This document shows positions 31,937-40,796 of a DNA stretch of 56,962 nucleotides, in pieces (the stretch's first letter is position 1; every line of letters begins with the position of its first letter). Source of the stretch: Oscillospiraceae bacterium (GTDB lineage Bacteria; Bacillota; Clostridia; Oscillospirales; Ruminococcaceae); NCBI GenBank assembly GCA_024684395.1, contig JAIKWY010000084.1, positions 1 to 56,962 of the forward strand, given 5' to 3'. Both the position numbers and the translations under genes were made by a program. The notes beneath the pieces are model-generated. The model was given only the letters and a program-made list of their open reading frames with translations, made no database searches and had not been told where the DNA came from.

Positions 31937-33249
31937 ATGCATTCAAAAAAGCACTCAGCGGATTGAAGGACACCTATCCTTCCCCGGATCCGGTACGTGA
32001 GCGTGAATTTCTGGAGCAGCTTTCCCAGCGTGAGAGCATGGCAAACCCTGCACCGATCCGGCATTCACGCAGAAAGCCGCTCCTATATGTGCTCCCGGCG
32101 ATAGCAGCAGCTGTCATGCTGGCTGTCGGCATTGGTGTGTACCAGAACATGAGCCACGAGCGCCTGCCGATGATCATGCAGCCGACCGAGACGACCACCA
32201 TGACGGTGGACGAGAATGTGAACGAGACAGACGGCGTCAAAACAGTGGAAACAGAGCCGACCGAACCCGCCAGTGAGCCTCCGAAGGCATCCGATGCGCA
32301 GGTTTCCCCTGCCGCAACGACCACAGCAGGGCAGGGGACTGCTGCCCTTCCGGAGACGGCTGCCACTTCCCCGGCGAGCGGGCGTACCACTACAGATAAG
32401 CCGCTCTCGACCACTGCGCAGGCTGCCACACAGGCACCGCAGCAGCAGACACAGCCCGCTGCAACGCAGAAAGCCACAGATCCCGTTGAGAAAGCAACAA
32501 CGCATGTTGCAACAGACAGCACACAGCCGAGTACGACCGAGTTTATCGCATCGCCGACCATGCCGCCTGATGAAGAACCGGATCATCCCTTTGATCCGCT
32601 GCCGGCTGAACCGGATGATCCTATAGACGACCTGCCGGACAGTACCGATTCCAAGGACTTCATCCCGGAGGAAACGGTCAGGAAGTCGCTCGATCTGTGT
32701 GTACAGCCGCAGTTCAACTTCGCCAAAGGCGCAACCTATTATACCATGCGTGAGAGTGCGCCGATCATCATGCCGGCGGAGCCTGAGAAAGTGGAGCTGC
32801 AATGGATGTGCAAAGCCTCCGATCTGATCGTTCTGGCGGATGTGGATCAGTTCTGGTACACCAAAGCCGGAGAGATCGTCTACACGCAGCTGAACATCCG
32901 GATCAACACAGTCTATAAGGGCGACCTCTGCGAGGGCGACCGGCTGTCTGTGTATGAGAAAGGCGGCTACATGCCGGCGAACATTTTCCTTTGCCAGCAC
33001 CCGGAGTATACCGATCTGGTCGGAGATGCCAAGAGCATTTATTACCCGGGAAATGAAACGCCGCTCCATGCACAGCGGATCTTCTTCCTGCGGCGCTCCA
33101 CGGATCCCGAGATCCCGGACGGCGCATACGTGTACGCCGACAAAGATGCTTCATCTTGCTTACGGTCAGTCGGAGCGGACACATACCGGAGCGTAAACGG
33201 TTTATTCGAGCTCACTGCAAGCGATCTATGGAACGCTTGTCGTTCATAA
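31933..33249 (+). CDS. Candidate membrane anti-sigma factor with Thr/Pro-rich stalk
   Basis: 438 residues. A short cytoplasmic N-terminus (about 1-45) that could bind the sigma factor is followed by a transmembrane helix (about 50-70). A long Thr/Ala/Pro/Gln-rich stalk (about 80-215) and a globular outer domain of unknown fold follow. The layout and overlap with the sigma gene suggest an anti-sigma factor or co-sensor. No zinc-finger anti-sigma motif is visible, so the assignment rests on position and topology. Confidence 0.7.
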   Translation: MNAFKKALSGLKDTYPSPDPVREREFLEQLSQRESMANPAPIRHSRRKPLLYVLPAIAAAVMLAVGIGVYQNMSHERLPMIMQPTETTTMTVDENVNETDGVKTVETEPTEPASEPPKASDAQVSPAATTTAGQGTAALPETAATSPASGRTTTDKPLSTTAQAATQAPQQQTQPAATQKATDPVEKATTHVATDSTQPSTTEFIASPTMPPDEEPDHPFDPLPAEPDDPIDDLPDSTDSKDFIPEETVRKSLDLCVQPQFNFAKGATYYTMRESAPIIMPAEPEKVELQWMCKASDLIVLADVDQFWYTKAGEIVYTQLNIRINTVYKGDLCEGDRLSVYEKGGYMPANIFLCQHPEYTDLVGDAKSIYYPGNETPLHAQRIFFLRRSTDPEIPDGAYVYADKDASSCLRSVGADTYRSVNGLFELTASDLWNACRS

Positions 33250-33254
33250 CACAA

Positions 33255-33295
33255 AGAACAGGCAGAGAGAGGGCTGCCTGTTCTGCTATCCTTTT
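33255..33295 (+). terminator. Terminator of the sigma/anti-sigma operon
   Basis: A perfect 11-bp stem (AGAACAGGCAG/CTGCCTGTTCT, 33255-33284) with an 8-base loop, then CCTTTT. Confidence 0.85.
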
Positions 33296-33325
33296 AATTG
33301 CACAAAATTTGTATTTTGTGCAATT
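33296..33325. other. Second hairpin after the sigma operon
   Basis: A perfect 13-bp AT-rich stem (AATTGCACAAAAT/ATTTTGTGCAATT) with a TTGT loop directly follows the terminator. Could be a backup or two-way terminator or a protein-binding palindrome. Confidence 0.5.
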
Positions 33326-33384
33326 ATTAGAATACTTCCCTGCATGGCGGATCACAGAAAAAAACGCAATTACATGGATTTTAC

Positions 33385-33413
33385 TTGACTTTTGCCGCAT
33401 TCTGTGCAATAAT
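33385..33413 (+). promoter_or_regulatory. Promoter of the rRNA methyltransferase gene
   Basis: TTGACT, a 17-base spacer and AATAAT preceded by TGC, about 40 bases upstream of the start codon. Confidence 0.65.
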
Positions 33414-33458
33414 GGAATGTATGAGAGAAAACATGCTATTCTGAGATAGGAGGTATCC

Positions 33459-34271
33459 ATGCTACAGAAAATCGTTCTGGAAGATCTTGACGATCCGGCG
33501 CTGGCGGTCTACCGTCTGCCGGAGGTACAGCTCAGACGTTACTACGAGCCAGCGGAAGGCTTGTTCATCGCTGAGAGCCCCAAAGTGATCAGCCGTGCGC
33601 TCGATGCCGGCTACGAGCCCGTCTCCATGCTCATCGGCAAAGACACGGCAGAGATATCCGAGCTGCTCCGGCGATGCGGGAATATAACGATCTACACGGC
33701 GGACGAATCGCTCCTGACCCGTCTCACAGGCTATCACATGACGGGCGGCGCACTGTGTGCCATGCGGCGGAAACCGCTCCCGGATGTGGAGACGCTCTGC
33801 GCCGGGAAACGCCGCATCGCCGTCCTGGAAAATGTTGTCAACCCGACCAACGTCGGAGCGATCCTCCGTTCGGCGGCAGCCATGCAGATGGAGGCAGTCC
33901 TGCTGACCTCGGGATGCAGCGATCCGCTTTACCGCAGGGCTGTACGTGTCAGCATGGGCACCGTGTTCCAGGTGCCGTGGACATATCTGCCGGCGGCTGA
34001 CAGTGTGGACATTCCCCTGCTGCACAGCATGGGATTCTCCACGGCGGCGCTTGCGCTCCGGGAGGATGCCATCAGCATCGCAGATCCAGCCCTCCGCAAG
34101 GAGCCAAGGCTTGCAGTCATCCTCGGCACCGAGGGCAAAGGTCTCTGCGACACGACCATCCGGGAGTCGGACCACACCGTCATCATCCCGATGGCGCAGG
34201 GTGTGGATTCCCTGAACGTAGCCGCTGCCAGCGCAGTTGCCTTCTGGGAGCTCGGGCGGAAGGATCTATAA
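33459..34271 (+). CDS. TrmH/SpoU family RNA 2'-O-methyltransferase
   Basis: 270 residues. An N-terminal substrate-binding part, then a SPOUT domain with motifs NPTNVGAILRSA, ILGTEGKGL and the C-terminal GVDSLNVAAAS knot. It methylates ribose 2'-hydroxyls of rRNA or tRNA using SAM; the exact nucleotide cannot be told from sequence (RlmB-like and TrmH-like are possible). Single gene with its own promoter, ending near the interspersed repeat. Confidence 0.88.
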   Translation: MLQKIVLEDLDDPALAVYRLPEVQLRRYYEPAEGLFIAESPKVISRALDAGYEPVSMLIGKDTAEISELLRRCGNITIYTADESLLTRLTGYHMTGGALCAMRRKPLPDVETLCAGKRRIAVLENVVNPTNVGAILRSAAAMQMEAVLLTSGCSDPLYRRAVRVSMGTVFQVPWTYLPAADSVDIPLLHSMGFSTAALALREDAISIADPALRKEPRLAVILGTEGKGLCDTTIRESDHTVIIPMAQGVDSLNVAAASAVAFWELGRKDL

Positions 34272-34318
34272 TAGGCTCTTACGATTTCGCAGAAAGTGCC
34301 ATTTCAATCATCAAATAA

Positions 34319-34411
34319 GCGGGGCTAAGGGGGGCGCCAGCCCCCTCTTTTTCCTCTCCCAATGGGGGAGGTGCCGCCGAACGGCGGCGGAGGGGGGCGG
34401 CTTGCAGGTGC
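34319..34411. repeat. GC-rich interspersed repeat element (three stem-loops)
   Basis: Three adjacent stems: GGGGCT/AGCCCC (34321-34344), CCTCTCCC/GGGGGAGG (34353-34371) and GCCGCC/GGCGGC (34373-34388). This resembles the GGGGGAGG/CCGCCG multi-hairpin repeats scattered in Ruminococcus and Faecalibacterium genomes. It lies between the methyltransferase and glyS. Non-coding; an attenuation role is possible. Confidence 0.6.
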
Positions 34412-34467
34412 CTTGTTCTAAATTGATAAACCCTTCTGTTTGATCGCTCCCAATTTCGCAATTTTAC

Positions 34468-34496
34468 TTGACATTTTTCCTATTTTATAGTATAAT
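34468..34496 (+). promoter_or_regulatory. glyS promoter
   Basis: TTGACA, a 17-base spacer and TATAAT. The leader to the start at 34553 is only about 50 bases and contains one hairpin (34507-34525); it is too short for a T-box. Confidence 0.85.
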
Positions 34497-34552
34497 GAGA
34501 TATGGTCTGCCGCATCCAGCGGCAGCAAATCTACCGGAAAGAAGGAATTTAA

Positions 34553-35947
34553 ATGCTGAGCAACAACGAAAAGAGCATGGATAAGATCGTGGATCTTTGT
34601 AAATCGAGAGGGTATGTATATGCCGGTTCCGAGATCTACGGCGGTCTTGCCAATACATGGGATTACGGCCCGCTTGGCGTGGAGCTGAAGAACAATATCA
34701 AGAACGCCTGGAGAAAGAAGTTCATCCAGGAGTGCCCTTATAACGTAGGTCTGGATTCTGCCATCCTGATGAACCCGCAGACCTGGGTAGCCTCCGGTCA
34801 CCTCGGCGGCTTCTCTGATCCGCTGATGGACTGCAAGGCGTGCAAGACCCGTCACAGAGCCGACAACCTGATCGAGGACTTTGACGGCACCAATCCTGCC
34901 GGCTGGTCAAATGAACAGATGGTGGAGTACATCCGTGACAAGCAGATCCCCTGCCCGAACTGCGGCAAGTGCGATTTCACCGACATCCGCCAGTTCAACC
35001 TGATGTTCAAGACCTTCCAGGGCGTGACCGAGGACTCCAAGTCTGAGCTGTACCTCCGTCCGGAAACGGCACAGGGTATCTTCGTCAACTTCCAGAATAT
35101 CCAGAGAACCACCCGCAAGAAGGTCCCCTTCGGTGTGGCTCAGGTCGGCAAGTCCTTCCGTAACGAGATCACGCCCGGTAACTTCATCTTCCGTGTACGT
35201 GAGTTCGAGCAGATGGAGCTTGAGTTCTTCTGCAAGCCCGGCACGGATCTCGAGTGGTTCCAGTACTGGAGAGGCTATTGCCGTGACTTCCTGCTCGGTC
35301 TGGGCATCAAGGAGGAGAACATCCGCCTGCGTGACCATGATCCGGAGGAGCTGTGCTTCTATTCCAAGGCAACGACCGACTTCGAGTACCTGTTCCCGTT
35401 CGGCTGGGGCGAGCTCTGGGGCGTTGCCGATCGTACCGACTACGACCTCACCCAGCACCAGACCCATTCCGGCAAGTCGATGGAATACTTCGACCCGGAG
35501 GACAACTCCAAGTACATCCCCTACGTTATCGAACCGTCTCTCGGCGTAGAGCGTCTGTTCCTGTCCATCGTAACAGAGGCATATGACGAGGAGGTTCTGA
35601 CGGATGATAAGGGCAAGGAGGACGTTCGTGTCGTAATGCATCTCCATCCGGCACTGGCACCGTTCAAGGCTGCTGTTCTGCCGCTGTCCAAGAAGCTGTC
35701 TGCGGATGCACAGGTCGTATTTGAGTCCCTGTCCAAGAAGTGGAACATCGACTTCGACGACACCGGTTCGATCGGTAAGCGTTATCGCCGTCAGGATGAG
35801 ATCGGTACGCCATTCTGCATCACCTATGACTTCGATACCAAGGAGAGCGACAACTGCGTGACCGTTCGTGACCGTGATACGATGGAGCAGATCAGAATGC
35901 CCATCACCGAGCTCGAGAAGTGGCTTGAAGAGAAGCTGGCTTATTGA
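34553..35947 (+). CDS. glyS: Glycyl-tRNA synthetase, dimeric type
   Basis: 464 residues, a single-chain class II enzyme with motif 1-3 regions, [40 protein letters not shown] and GVERL, and a C-terminal anticodon-binding domain. It charges tRNA-Gly. The length fits the dimeric bacterial/archaeal-eukaryotic-type GlyRS rather than the GlyQ/GlyS two-subunit form. Own promoter and downstream terminator. Confidence 0.97.
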   Translation: MLSNNEKSMDKIVDLCKSRGYVYAGSEIYGGLANTWDYGPLGVELKNNIKNAWRKKFIQECPYNVGLDSAILMNPQTWVASGHLGGFSDPLMDCKACKTRHRADNLIEDFDGTNPAGWSNEQMVEYIRDKQIPCPNCGKCDFTDIRQFNLMFKTFQGVTEDSKSELYLRPETAQGIFVNFQNIQRTTRKKVPFGVAQVGKSFRNEITPGNFIFRVREFEQMELEFFCKPGTDLEWFQYWRGYCRDFLLGLGIKEENIRLRDHDPEELCFYSKATTDFEYLFPFGWGELWGVADRTDYDLTQHQTHSGKSMEYFDPEDNSKYIPYVIEPSLGVERLFLSIVTEAYDEEVLTDDKGKEDVRVVMHLHPALAPFKAAVLPLSKKLSADAQVVFESLSKKWNIDFDDTGSIGKRYRRQDEIGTPFCITYDFDTKESDNCVTVRDRDTMEQIRMPITELEKWLEEKLAY

Positions 35948-35972
35948 TCATAAGCACTGAATATGTAAAGAA

Positions 35973-36000
35973 AGAGAGTCGGTTTCCCGGCTCTCTCTTT
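35973..36000 (+). terminator. glyS terminator
   Basis: A 10-bp stem with a TTTC loop (35973-35996) followed by a T-run. Confidence 0.88.
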
Positions 36001-36006
36001 TCATAT

Positions 36007-36774
36007 TCAGCTCCCGAATGTCTCATCACCGCAGCCGCAGGCCGGCGTGCTGTCCGAAAGCGTCAGAGGCGAAAATTCCTCTGTCGGGAAACGCATCCGG
36101 TCAAAGACAGCACAGGGCGTCTCCGGATCGGCAGTGCATTCCTTGGTCGGGATGGTGTAATCATAGGTCGGCACGAGGAGCGTGACGGGTCTTGTCAGCT
36201 CAATGACCGAGAAGAGTCCGAGCGTCATGACAACGGTGCGCATCGTCTGCGGCACGGTATCCCCCGGGCACTGCTTGCAGACGGAGCCGATCTTGGTCTC
36301 CAGGGCAAGCGGTGGTACCACCTGCACATTGGCAGTCGGCAGATTGACTGACTCACAGCAGGTATTCGTGGTGCCGATGCTGATGCCGTTGCTCGAGAAC
36401 GTCTGCGTATTGGATTCGGAGCCGTAGAGGATGCTGCTCTTGCTGGCATAGACCGTTCCCGCCATGAGCTGCGGCGTATCGCACGCATGGTCATAGCAGA
36501 GCAGCTCCACCCGGAATGTAAAAGTCAGGTCGATGTTATAGAACCCACGGTTGAACGGCACCGGTTCGAGCCGCATACAAACATCCTGCACACGCACACA
36601 TTTGCACTTGACAAGTTGAACGCTTGCCGGCAGCTCCCCTGCATCAAGGATGACCGGCACGTTGGTCAGGCAGTCACGGTCGGAACAGCTGTCGAACACC
36701 CGGCTCACCTTGACCGGGACAGCCGTATCCTGACGAGGTGCCGGATCGCCCGGTAAATTGGTATCGTAACTCAT
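36007..36774 (-). CDS. Cysteine-rich protein of unknown function (255 aa)
   Basis: 255 residues with about 20 cysteines scattered through beta-rich sequence (CSDRDC, CKCVRVQDVC, CCESV, CKQC, CGCGDE), no signal peptide and no catalytic motif. It looks like a disulfide- or metal-cross-linked structural protein, such as a spore coat or S-layer-associated protein, but no family is recognised. It is the last gene of the his-region operon and follows a hairpin (36790-36826) in its leader. Confidence 0.6.
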   Translation of the reverse strand: MSYDTNLPGDPAPRQDTAVPVKVSRVFDSCSDRDCLTNVPVILDAGELPASVQLVKCKCVRVQDVCMRLEPVPFNRGFYNIDLTFTFRVELLCYDHACDTPQLMAGTVYASKSSILYGSESNTQTFSSNGISIGTTNTCCESVNLPTANVQVVPPLALETKIGSVCKQCPGDTVPQTMRTVVMTLGLFSVIELTRPVTLLVPTYDYTIPTKECTADPETPCAVFDRMRFPTEEFSPLTLSDSTPACGCGDETFGS

Positions 36775-36789
36775 AATAGCCCTCCTGTT

Positions 36790-36826
36790 CTGTACTGAAG
36801 GGATGCTGGTGCAGCCCTTGGTACAG
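36790..36826. other. Leader hairpin before the cysteine-rich gene
   Basis: CTGTAC (36790-36795) pairs with GTACAG (36821-36826) and inner AAGGG with CCCTT. No T-run, so probably a stability or translation element in the 5' leader. Confidence 0.45.
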
Positions 36827-36853
36827 GATATTCAGGAGAGCTATCATTTGTGA

Positions 36854-37045
36854 CTATTCTTCTTCATTCAGCTTTTCGGCAGCCTTCTCAATTACGAAGA
36901 GCAGCAGCGCAAATGCACCGGCACAGAGCAGCTTCTTGATGAGCTGGGTCTTCAACGAAGACTTCTTGTCCTTTTTCTTACAGCATTTGCCAAGAACACA
37001 GCACTTCTTGGACTTGTCTTTTCCTTTTTTCTTGCAGCACAGCAT
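36854..37045 (-). CDS. Lys/Cys-rich membrane microprotein (63 aa)
   Basis: The ATG at 37045 has GGAGGTG upstream. The N-terminal half is extraordinarily rich in Lys and Cys (LCCKKKG, KKCCVLGKCCKKKDKK, about residues 2-28). It is followed by a transmembrane helix (LLCAGAFALLLFVIE, about 41-56) and a short acidic end. It could bind metal or nucleic acid at the membrane. No family recognised. It overlaps hisI's end in the his operon. Confidence 0.6.
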   Translation of the reverse strand: MLCCKKKGKDKSKKCCVLGKCCKKKDKKSSLKTQLIKKLLCAGAFALLLFVIEKAAEKLNEEE

Positions 37046-37046
37046 G

Positions 37047-37760
37047 TTATTCACCTCCGTTCACATCAGGTTCGCCGTAAATCTGTGTAAAGAAGCAGGA
37101 ATAATGCCCCGTATGGCAGGCATTCCCCGTCTGCTCCACATTCACGAGCAGCGTGTCATTGTCGCAGTCCGCAAAAATGGACACGACCTTTTGCAGATGC
37201 CCGGAGGTCGCACCCTTGTTCCAGAGCTCCTGCCGGGAACGGCTCCAGTACCAGGTATAGCCTGTCTCCAGCGTTTTCCGCAGGCTCTCCTTATTCATAT
37301 AAGCAAGCATGAGCACCTGCTTGGTGTTCACATCCACCGCAATGGCGGGGATCAGCTCGGCTTTCACAAAATACTTGTCCAGATCATTCAGATCAAAGCC
37401 CATATACAGCACTCCTCTCATTTCGGCAATACAAGTTTTGACATCAAACAGCAATTCCTCCGGCACCCGATCCAGATGCTCCGTCAGAATGGCAGAAACA
37501 GTTCCATAGTTACAGATCAGCGCAAGCGCATCTTCCTTGACGTCCAGGATCTCGTCAGAGATCACGATCTCCTCTAAAAACCGCCAGATCTCCTCCGCAT
37601 AGGGCAGATCATACCCGAACCACGGGTCGAGAAACCGGTCGAGACAGAACAGCAGATCCTTCTTCTCCTGCTCATTTGCATTTGCAAAGTACGCCCGGAT
37701 GGCACCGATCCCCTGCCGGATGACCTCATTTTCCTTATCGGAGTATGCAGCGTAAAACAT
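37047..37760 (-). CDS. hisI: Phosphoribosyl-AMP cyclohydrolase (HisI) with unknown N-terminal domain
   Basis: 237 residues. From about 121 to the end is a normal HisI (LMLAYMN, WYWSRSR, DCDND metal site, [12 protein letters not shown] with zinc cysteines), which opens the PR-AMP ring. The first 120 residues are an all-helical domain absent from ordinary HisI (about 110-130 aa). It is not HisE, which would lie C-terminal and bear EExxE-type metal motifs. Its role is unknown, perhaps regulatory or a partner-binding adaptor. Confidence 0.85.
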   Translation of the reverse strand: MFYAAYSDKENEVIRQGIGAIRAYFANANEQEKKDLLFCLDRFLDPWFGYDLPYAEEIWRFLEEIVISDEILDVKEDALALICNYGTVSAILTEHLDRVPEELLFDVKTCIAEMRGVLYMGFDLNDLDKYFVKAELIPAIAVDVNTKQVLMLAYMNKESLRKTLETGYTWYWSRSRQELWNKGATSGHLQKVVSIFADCDNDTLLVNVEQTGNACHTGHYSCFFTQIYGEPDVNGGE

Positions 37761-37763
37761 CAC

Positions 37764-38003
37764 TCAGCCGAGCTTGGAAGCCCCGAGAATGGACTGTAAG
37801 CGATCCATGACACGGTTCCGCTCCTCCTCAGTCTCGAAGCTGATGACTGTGGAATTTTCCTTCTCATCGCCGCAGTTGAAATCAAACTGGATCTTGATGC
37901 CCGCTTTCTGTCTGCCGGATTTCATGGTGAGATCCGCAGAATAGATATGCGCCACATGATCGAGACAGATGATCTCGTCCTTGATCCTGCAATACAGCAG
38001 CAT
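37764..38003 (-). CDS. Small PH-like protein of unknown function (79 aa)
   Basis: The ATG at 38003 has GAGGAGACAC upstream. A predicted compact beta-beta-helix pattern (LLYCRIKDEIICLD...RVMDRLQSIL) resembles small PH-like bacterial domains, but no family is certain. Lies between hisF and hisI, with closely spaced boundaries; it may be a regulatory or structural accessory. Confidence 0.55.
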   Translation of the reverse strand: MLLYCRIKDEIICLDHVAHIYSADLTMKSGRQKAGIKIQFDFNCGDEKENSTVISFETEEERNRVMDRLQSILGASKLG

Positions 38004-38013
38004 GTGTCTCCTC

Positions 38014-38769
38014 CTATCTGACAATAATGCCCTTGCTGCGGCAATCGTCCTTTACCTGCTGCACGGTCAGCTCCCGGAAATGGAACAGCGATGCTGCAAG
38101 TGCCGCCGAGCAGTCAGTCTTCTCGAATGCCTCGGCAAAGTCGCCCAGCTTTCCGGCACCGCCCGATGCGATGACCGGGATGCTCACGGAATCGACCACC
38201 GCTTTGAGCATCGGCAGGTCGAAACCGCCCTTCACGCCGTCCGTGTCAATGGAATTCAGGCAGATCTCCCCTGCCCCGAGCTGCTCGATCTGCTTCACCC
38301 AGTCGAGGAGGTCGAGCCCCATGTCGATACGACCGCCGTTGATGTAGACCGTCCAGTTCCCTGCCGGCGTTTTCTTGGCATCAATGCCGACGCAGATGCA
38401 CTGGCTGCCGAAAATGTCCGCACCGTCCTTGATGAGCTGCGGATTCTGCACCGCCTGCGAGTTGACGGACACCTTGTCCGCACCCGCACGGAGCGTCTCA
38501 CGGATGTCGTCCACGGTCTTGATGCCGCCGCCGACGGTCAGCGGGACAAAGACACGCTTTGCCGTTTCACGCACCACATCGAGCATCACGCCACGCCCCT
38601 CATGGGAAGCTGTGATGTCGTAGAAGACGATCTCGTCCGCACCCTGCTTATTATATTCCGCGGCGCACTCCACCGGATCACCGACCTCACGGATCCCCTC
38701 GAAATTCACGCCCTTGACAACCCTGCCGTCACGCACATCGAGACAGGGGATGATTCGTTTTGCGAGCAT
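38014..38769 (-). CDS. hisF: Imidazole glycerol phosphate synthase, cyclase subunit HisF
   Basis: 251-residue TIM barrel with the catalytic aspartates in [11 protein letters not shown] near residue 11 and GIDAKK near residue 130, plus phosphate-binding VGGGI and SGGAG loops. It uses ammonia from HisH to close the imidazole ring and release AICAR. Standard length. Confidence 0.97.
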   Translation of the reverse strand: MLAKRIIPCLDVRDGRVVKGVNFEGIREVGDPVECAAEYNKQGADEIVFYDITASHEGRGVMLDVVRETAKRVFVPLTVGGGIKTVDDIRETLRAGADKVSVNSQAVQNPQLIKDGADIFGSQCICVGIDAKKTPAGNWTVYINGGRIDMGLDLLDWVKQIEQLGAGEICLNSIDTDGVKGGFDLPMLKAVVDSVSIPVIASGGAGKLGDFAEAFEKTDCSAALAASLFHFRELTVQQVKDDCRSKGIIVR

Positions 38770-38787
38770 TGTAGCCCTCCTTCTGGT

Positions 38788-39315
38788 TTATTTGATCTGA
38801 AAATACTTTTCGTCTATATCCAAAGTTTTCAATATATGAAAAATACGTTCCAGCAACGACACTAACTGCTTACAATTAACGTGATTATCCTTTAAATGAT
38901 AACTAAGATTATCACAGTCACCGAAGTAAAATAACGATTTTCCATCAGAAATCATGATATTATACTTCCATCCATCATAGTAATGGCTATCCTCAAGATA
39001 ATAGTTTTCATCTGAAAACAACTCGCTATATTCTTTTATGATAGAAACGATCTGTTCAAGCAAATTATAATCAAGAGTGTAGATTGTTTCGGTGCCCTCA
39101 TTGATAACGACGTTCTCACATTCCCCACGATGGATCCGTATTGAATACGGTGAACGGTGCCAAGCATCGGAGCAGTAATACGAAAACAGCAAATCAGGAT
39201 CAGCATACTTTTCACGAAGCCATTCAATTCGTCTTTCTGTCAATTCCGCATACTCGGGATCATCTTTGTACTGCCGTTCATATTCTGAGCGAATACAATA
39301 ATAATCCATTGTCAT
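38788..39315 (-). CDS. AT-rich protein of unknown function in the his operon (175 aa)
   Basis: 175 residues with no recognised family. It is markedly more AT-rich than its his-gene neighbours, suggesting separate acquisition. Composition is charged and aromatic (YYCSDAWHRS; DGWKYNIMISDGKSLFYFGDCDNLSYH), with beta and helical stretches, a look similar to some small immunity proteins, but this is only a resemblance. An alternative start lies at 39309. Function unknown. Confidence 0.6.
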   Translation of the reverse strand: MTMDYYCIRSEYERQYKDDPEYAELTERRIEWLREKYADPDLLFSYYCSDAWHRSPYSIRIHRGECENVVINEGTETIYTLDYNLLEQIVSIIKEYSELFSDENYYLEDSHYYDGWKYNIMISDGKSLFYFGDCDNLSYHLKDNHVNCKQLVSLLERIFHILKTLDIDEKYFQIK

Positions 39316-39321
39316 TCAACT

Positions 39322-39555
39322 TTATTCATTGACCGGCTTGGCCTTCTTGCATTGTTTCAGCTTCTCGATGTTGCTCCGGTTGACCCATTGCTCCGTATAG
39401 CCGCAGTTGCAGCAGATATAACGGTGCAGCGGAACAGTGGACATGATGGTAATACCGGTCATAATACCGTGATGAGCGCCTTCCGGATAGCCGTCATTCA
39501 TGAAAACGATAATATCTGTGCTGCCGCATTTCGGGCATTGTTTGGTGTTTTTCAT
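39322..39555 (-). CDS. Zinc-ribbon protein (77 aa)
   Basis: The ATG at 39555 has GGAGGAGTAGGC upstream. Two zinc knuckles (CPKCGS and CCNCGY) flank a hydrophobic middle with a possible short membrane-dipping stretch (MTGITIMSTV). Probably a metal-binding protein, role unknown. Inserted within the his operon next to the AT-rich gene. Confidence 0.6.
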   Translation of the reverse strand: MKNTKQCPKCGSTDIIVFMNDGYPEGAHHGIMTGITIMSTVPLHRYICCNCGYTEQWVNRSNIEKLKQCKKAKPVNE

Positions 39556-39557
39556 GC

Positions 39558-40064
39558 CTACTCCTCCGATTCCTGCAACAGCCGCCACTGCAGCGCCTGC
39601 GCAATGATATACGATGTCGGAACACTGCGGAGATCCAGTCTCTCCGGCACAAACGGATCAAAACAGCCGTCCGCCCAGACGATCATCCGGTCATCCCGTG
39701 TTTTTCCGAGCAGATCGGTGCGAAAGCTGACAGAAGCCTCGTGTATCTCTGGAAAACAGTTCTCCGTATAAGGCTGAAAGCGGAAGCTCCGCACACCGGA
39801 AAAATCCAGCTCCATCCGACCGAACCAGTCGCTATCGACATACAGCAGCAGCTGTCCTTCCGGCGCAGAGGGAAGATACATCCCCTCCCCTGCTGCATAC
39901 CGGCAGCCTGTCTCCAGCTTCATCCCGGAGATCACGGCATCATGAAACGCCGCAGCAGCCTGCTGCAATGCGGTAAGATCCGCCTCTGTTTCCACTTCAT
40001 GCCATGCATACAATGCCGCATCACGATCCGGATCCGGCACAGGGCTTGTGATGCGCCGAGGCAT
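39558..40064 (-). CDS. Protein of unknown function coupled to hisA (168 aa)
   Basis: The start overlaps the hisA stop as TGATG, so it is translated with hisA. Beta-rich with several aromatic residues, no cysteine cluster and no membrane helix. No family recognised. It may be a regulatory or scaffold partner of histidine enzymes, based on coupling alone. Confidence 0.6.
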   Translation of the reverse strand: MPRRITSPVPDPDRDAALYAWHEVETEADLTALQQAAAAFHDAVISGMKLETGCRYAAGEGMYLPSAPEGQLLLYVDSDWFGRMELDFSGVRSFRFQPYTENCFPEIHEASVSFRTDLLGKTRDDRMIVWADGCFDPFVPERLDLRSVPTSYIIAQALQWRLLQESEE

Positions 40065-40783
40065 CAGTTTTCCCTCGTATAAGCGACTGCCTCTGCCAGA
40101 TCCAGCGTCCCCTGATAGAGCGACTTGCCTGCGATGGTGCCGTACAGCCCCATCTTCTGGCAGATGCGGATGTCCTCCATCGTGTGGACGCCGCCGCTGG
40201 CGATGACATTCATCGAAACGGCATCATGCAGTGCCTTGAGCTGTTCTGCATTGACGCCGGAGAGCGTGCCGTCCTTGGAGATGTCCGTGAAGATGACAGT
40301 CTTGACACCCATCTTCTCCATCTCCTGCGCAAGGGAGATATAATCCACCGTGGAAGCATCCAGCCATCCCTCCACAGCCACAAAGCCGTTCTTGGCGTCG
40401 ATCCCGACAGCTATGCGCTCGCCGTATTCCTTGACAGCTTCCTCCACGAGCGCCGGATTTTTCAGCGCCACACTGCCCAGTATTACCCGGGAAATACCGC
40501 CGGAGAGGTACAGCTCCATCGTCTCCATCGTGCGGATACCGCCGCCGATCTCGACTTTCAGGGGCGTGTTCTTTGCCACATCGAGGAAGATGTCCGTATT
40601 CACGGGCTTTGCATCCTTGGCGCCGTCCAGATCGACCATGTGGATCCATTCAGCGCCCGCCTTCACGAAGCTCTGCGCCGTCTGCATGTAGTCCTCAGCG
40701 ACCTTGTGTGCCGTGCCGTAATCACCCCGGACGAGCCGCACACAATTGCCGTCCTTAATGTCAATTGCAGGTAAAATAATCAT
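40064..40783 (-). CDS. hisA: ProFAR isomerase HisA
   Basis: 239-residue TIM barrel (ATG at 40783, GAAAGGG). Catalytic aspartates in AIDIKDG near residue 8 and TDISKDGTL near residue 130, phosphate loops GGGIRT and ASGGV. It isomerises ProFAR to PRFAR, the substrate of HisFH. Adjacent to hisH and coupled to the following unknown gene. Confidence 0.97.
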   Translation of the reverse strand: MIILPAIDIKDGNCVRLVRGDYGTAHKVAEDYMQTAQSFVKAGAEWIHMVDLDGAKDAKPVNTDIFLDVAKNTPLKVEIGGGIRTMETMELYLSGGISRVILGSVALKNPALVEEAVKEYGERIAVGIDAKNGFVAVEGWLDASTVDYISLAQEMEKMGVKTVIFTDISKDGTLSGVNAEQLKALHDAVSMNVIASGGVHTMEDIRICQKMGLYGTIAGKSLYQGTLDLAEAVAYTREN

Positions 40784-40796
40784 AGGTAGTTCCCTT

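Noticed and set aside
33255-33325. CRISPR-like or repeat array after the sigma operon
   Set aside because: Two different hairpins, no repeated spacer unit; no CRISPR array is seen anywhere in the window.
34497-34552. T-box riboswitch upstream of glyS
   Set aside because: The leader is only about 50 bases with one short hairpin, too short for a specifier stem and antiterminator.
37403-37760. N-terminal part of HisI as HisE
   Set aside because: HisE would be C-terminal in HisIE fusions and carry EExxE-type motifs; neither is seen.
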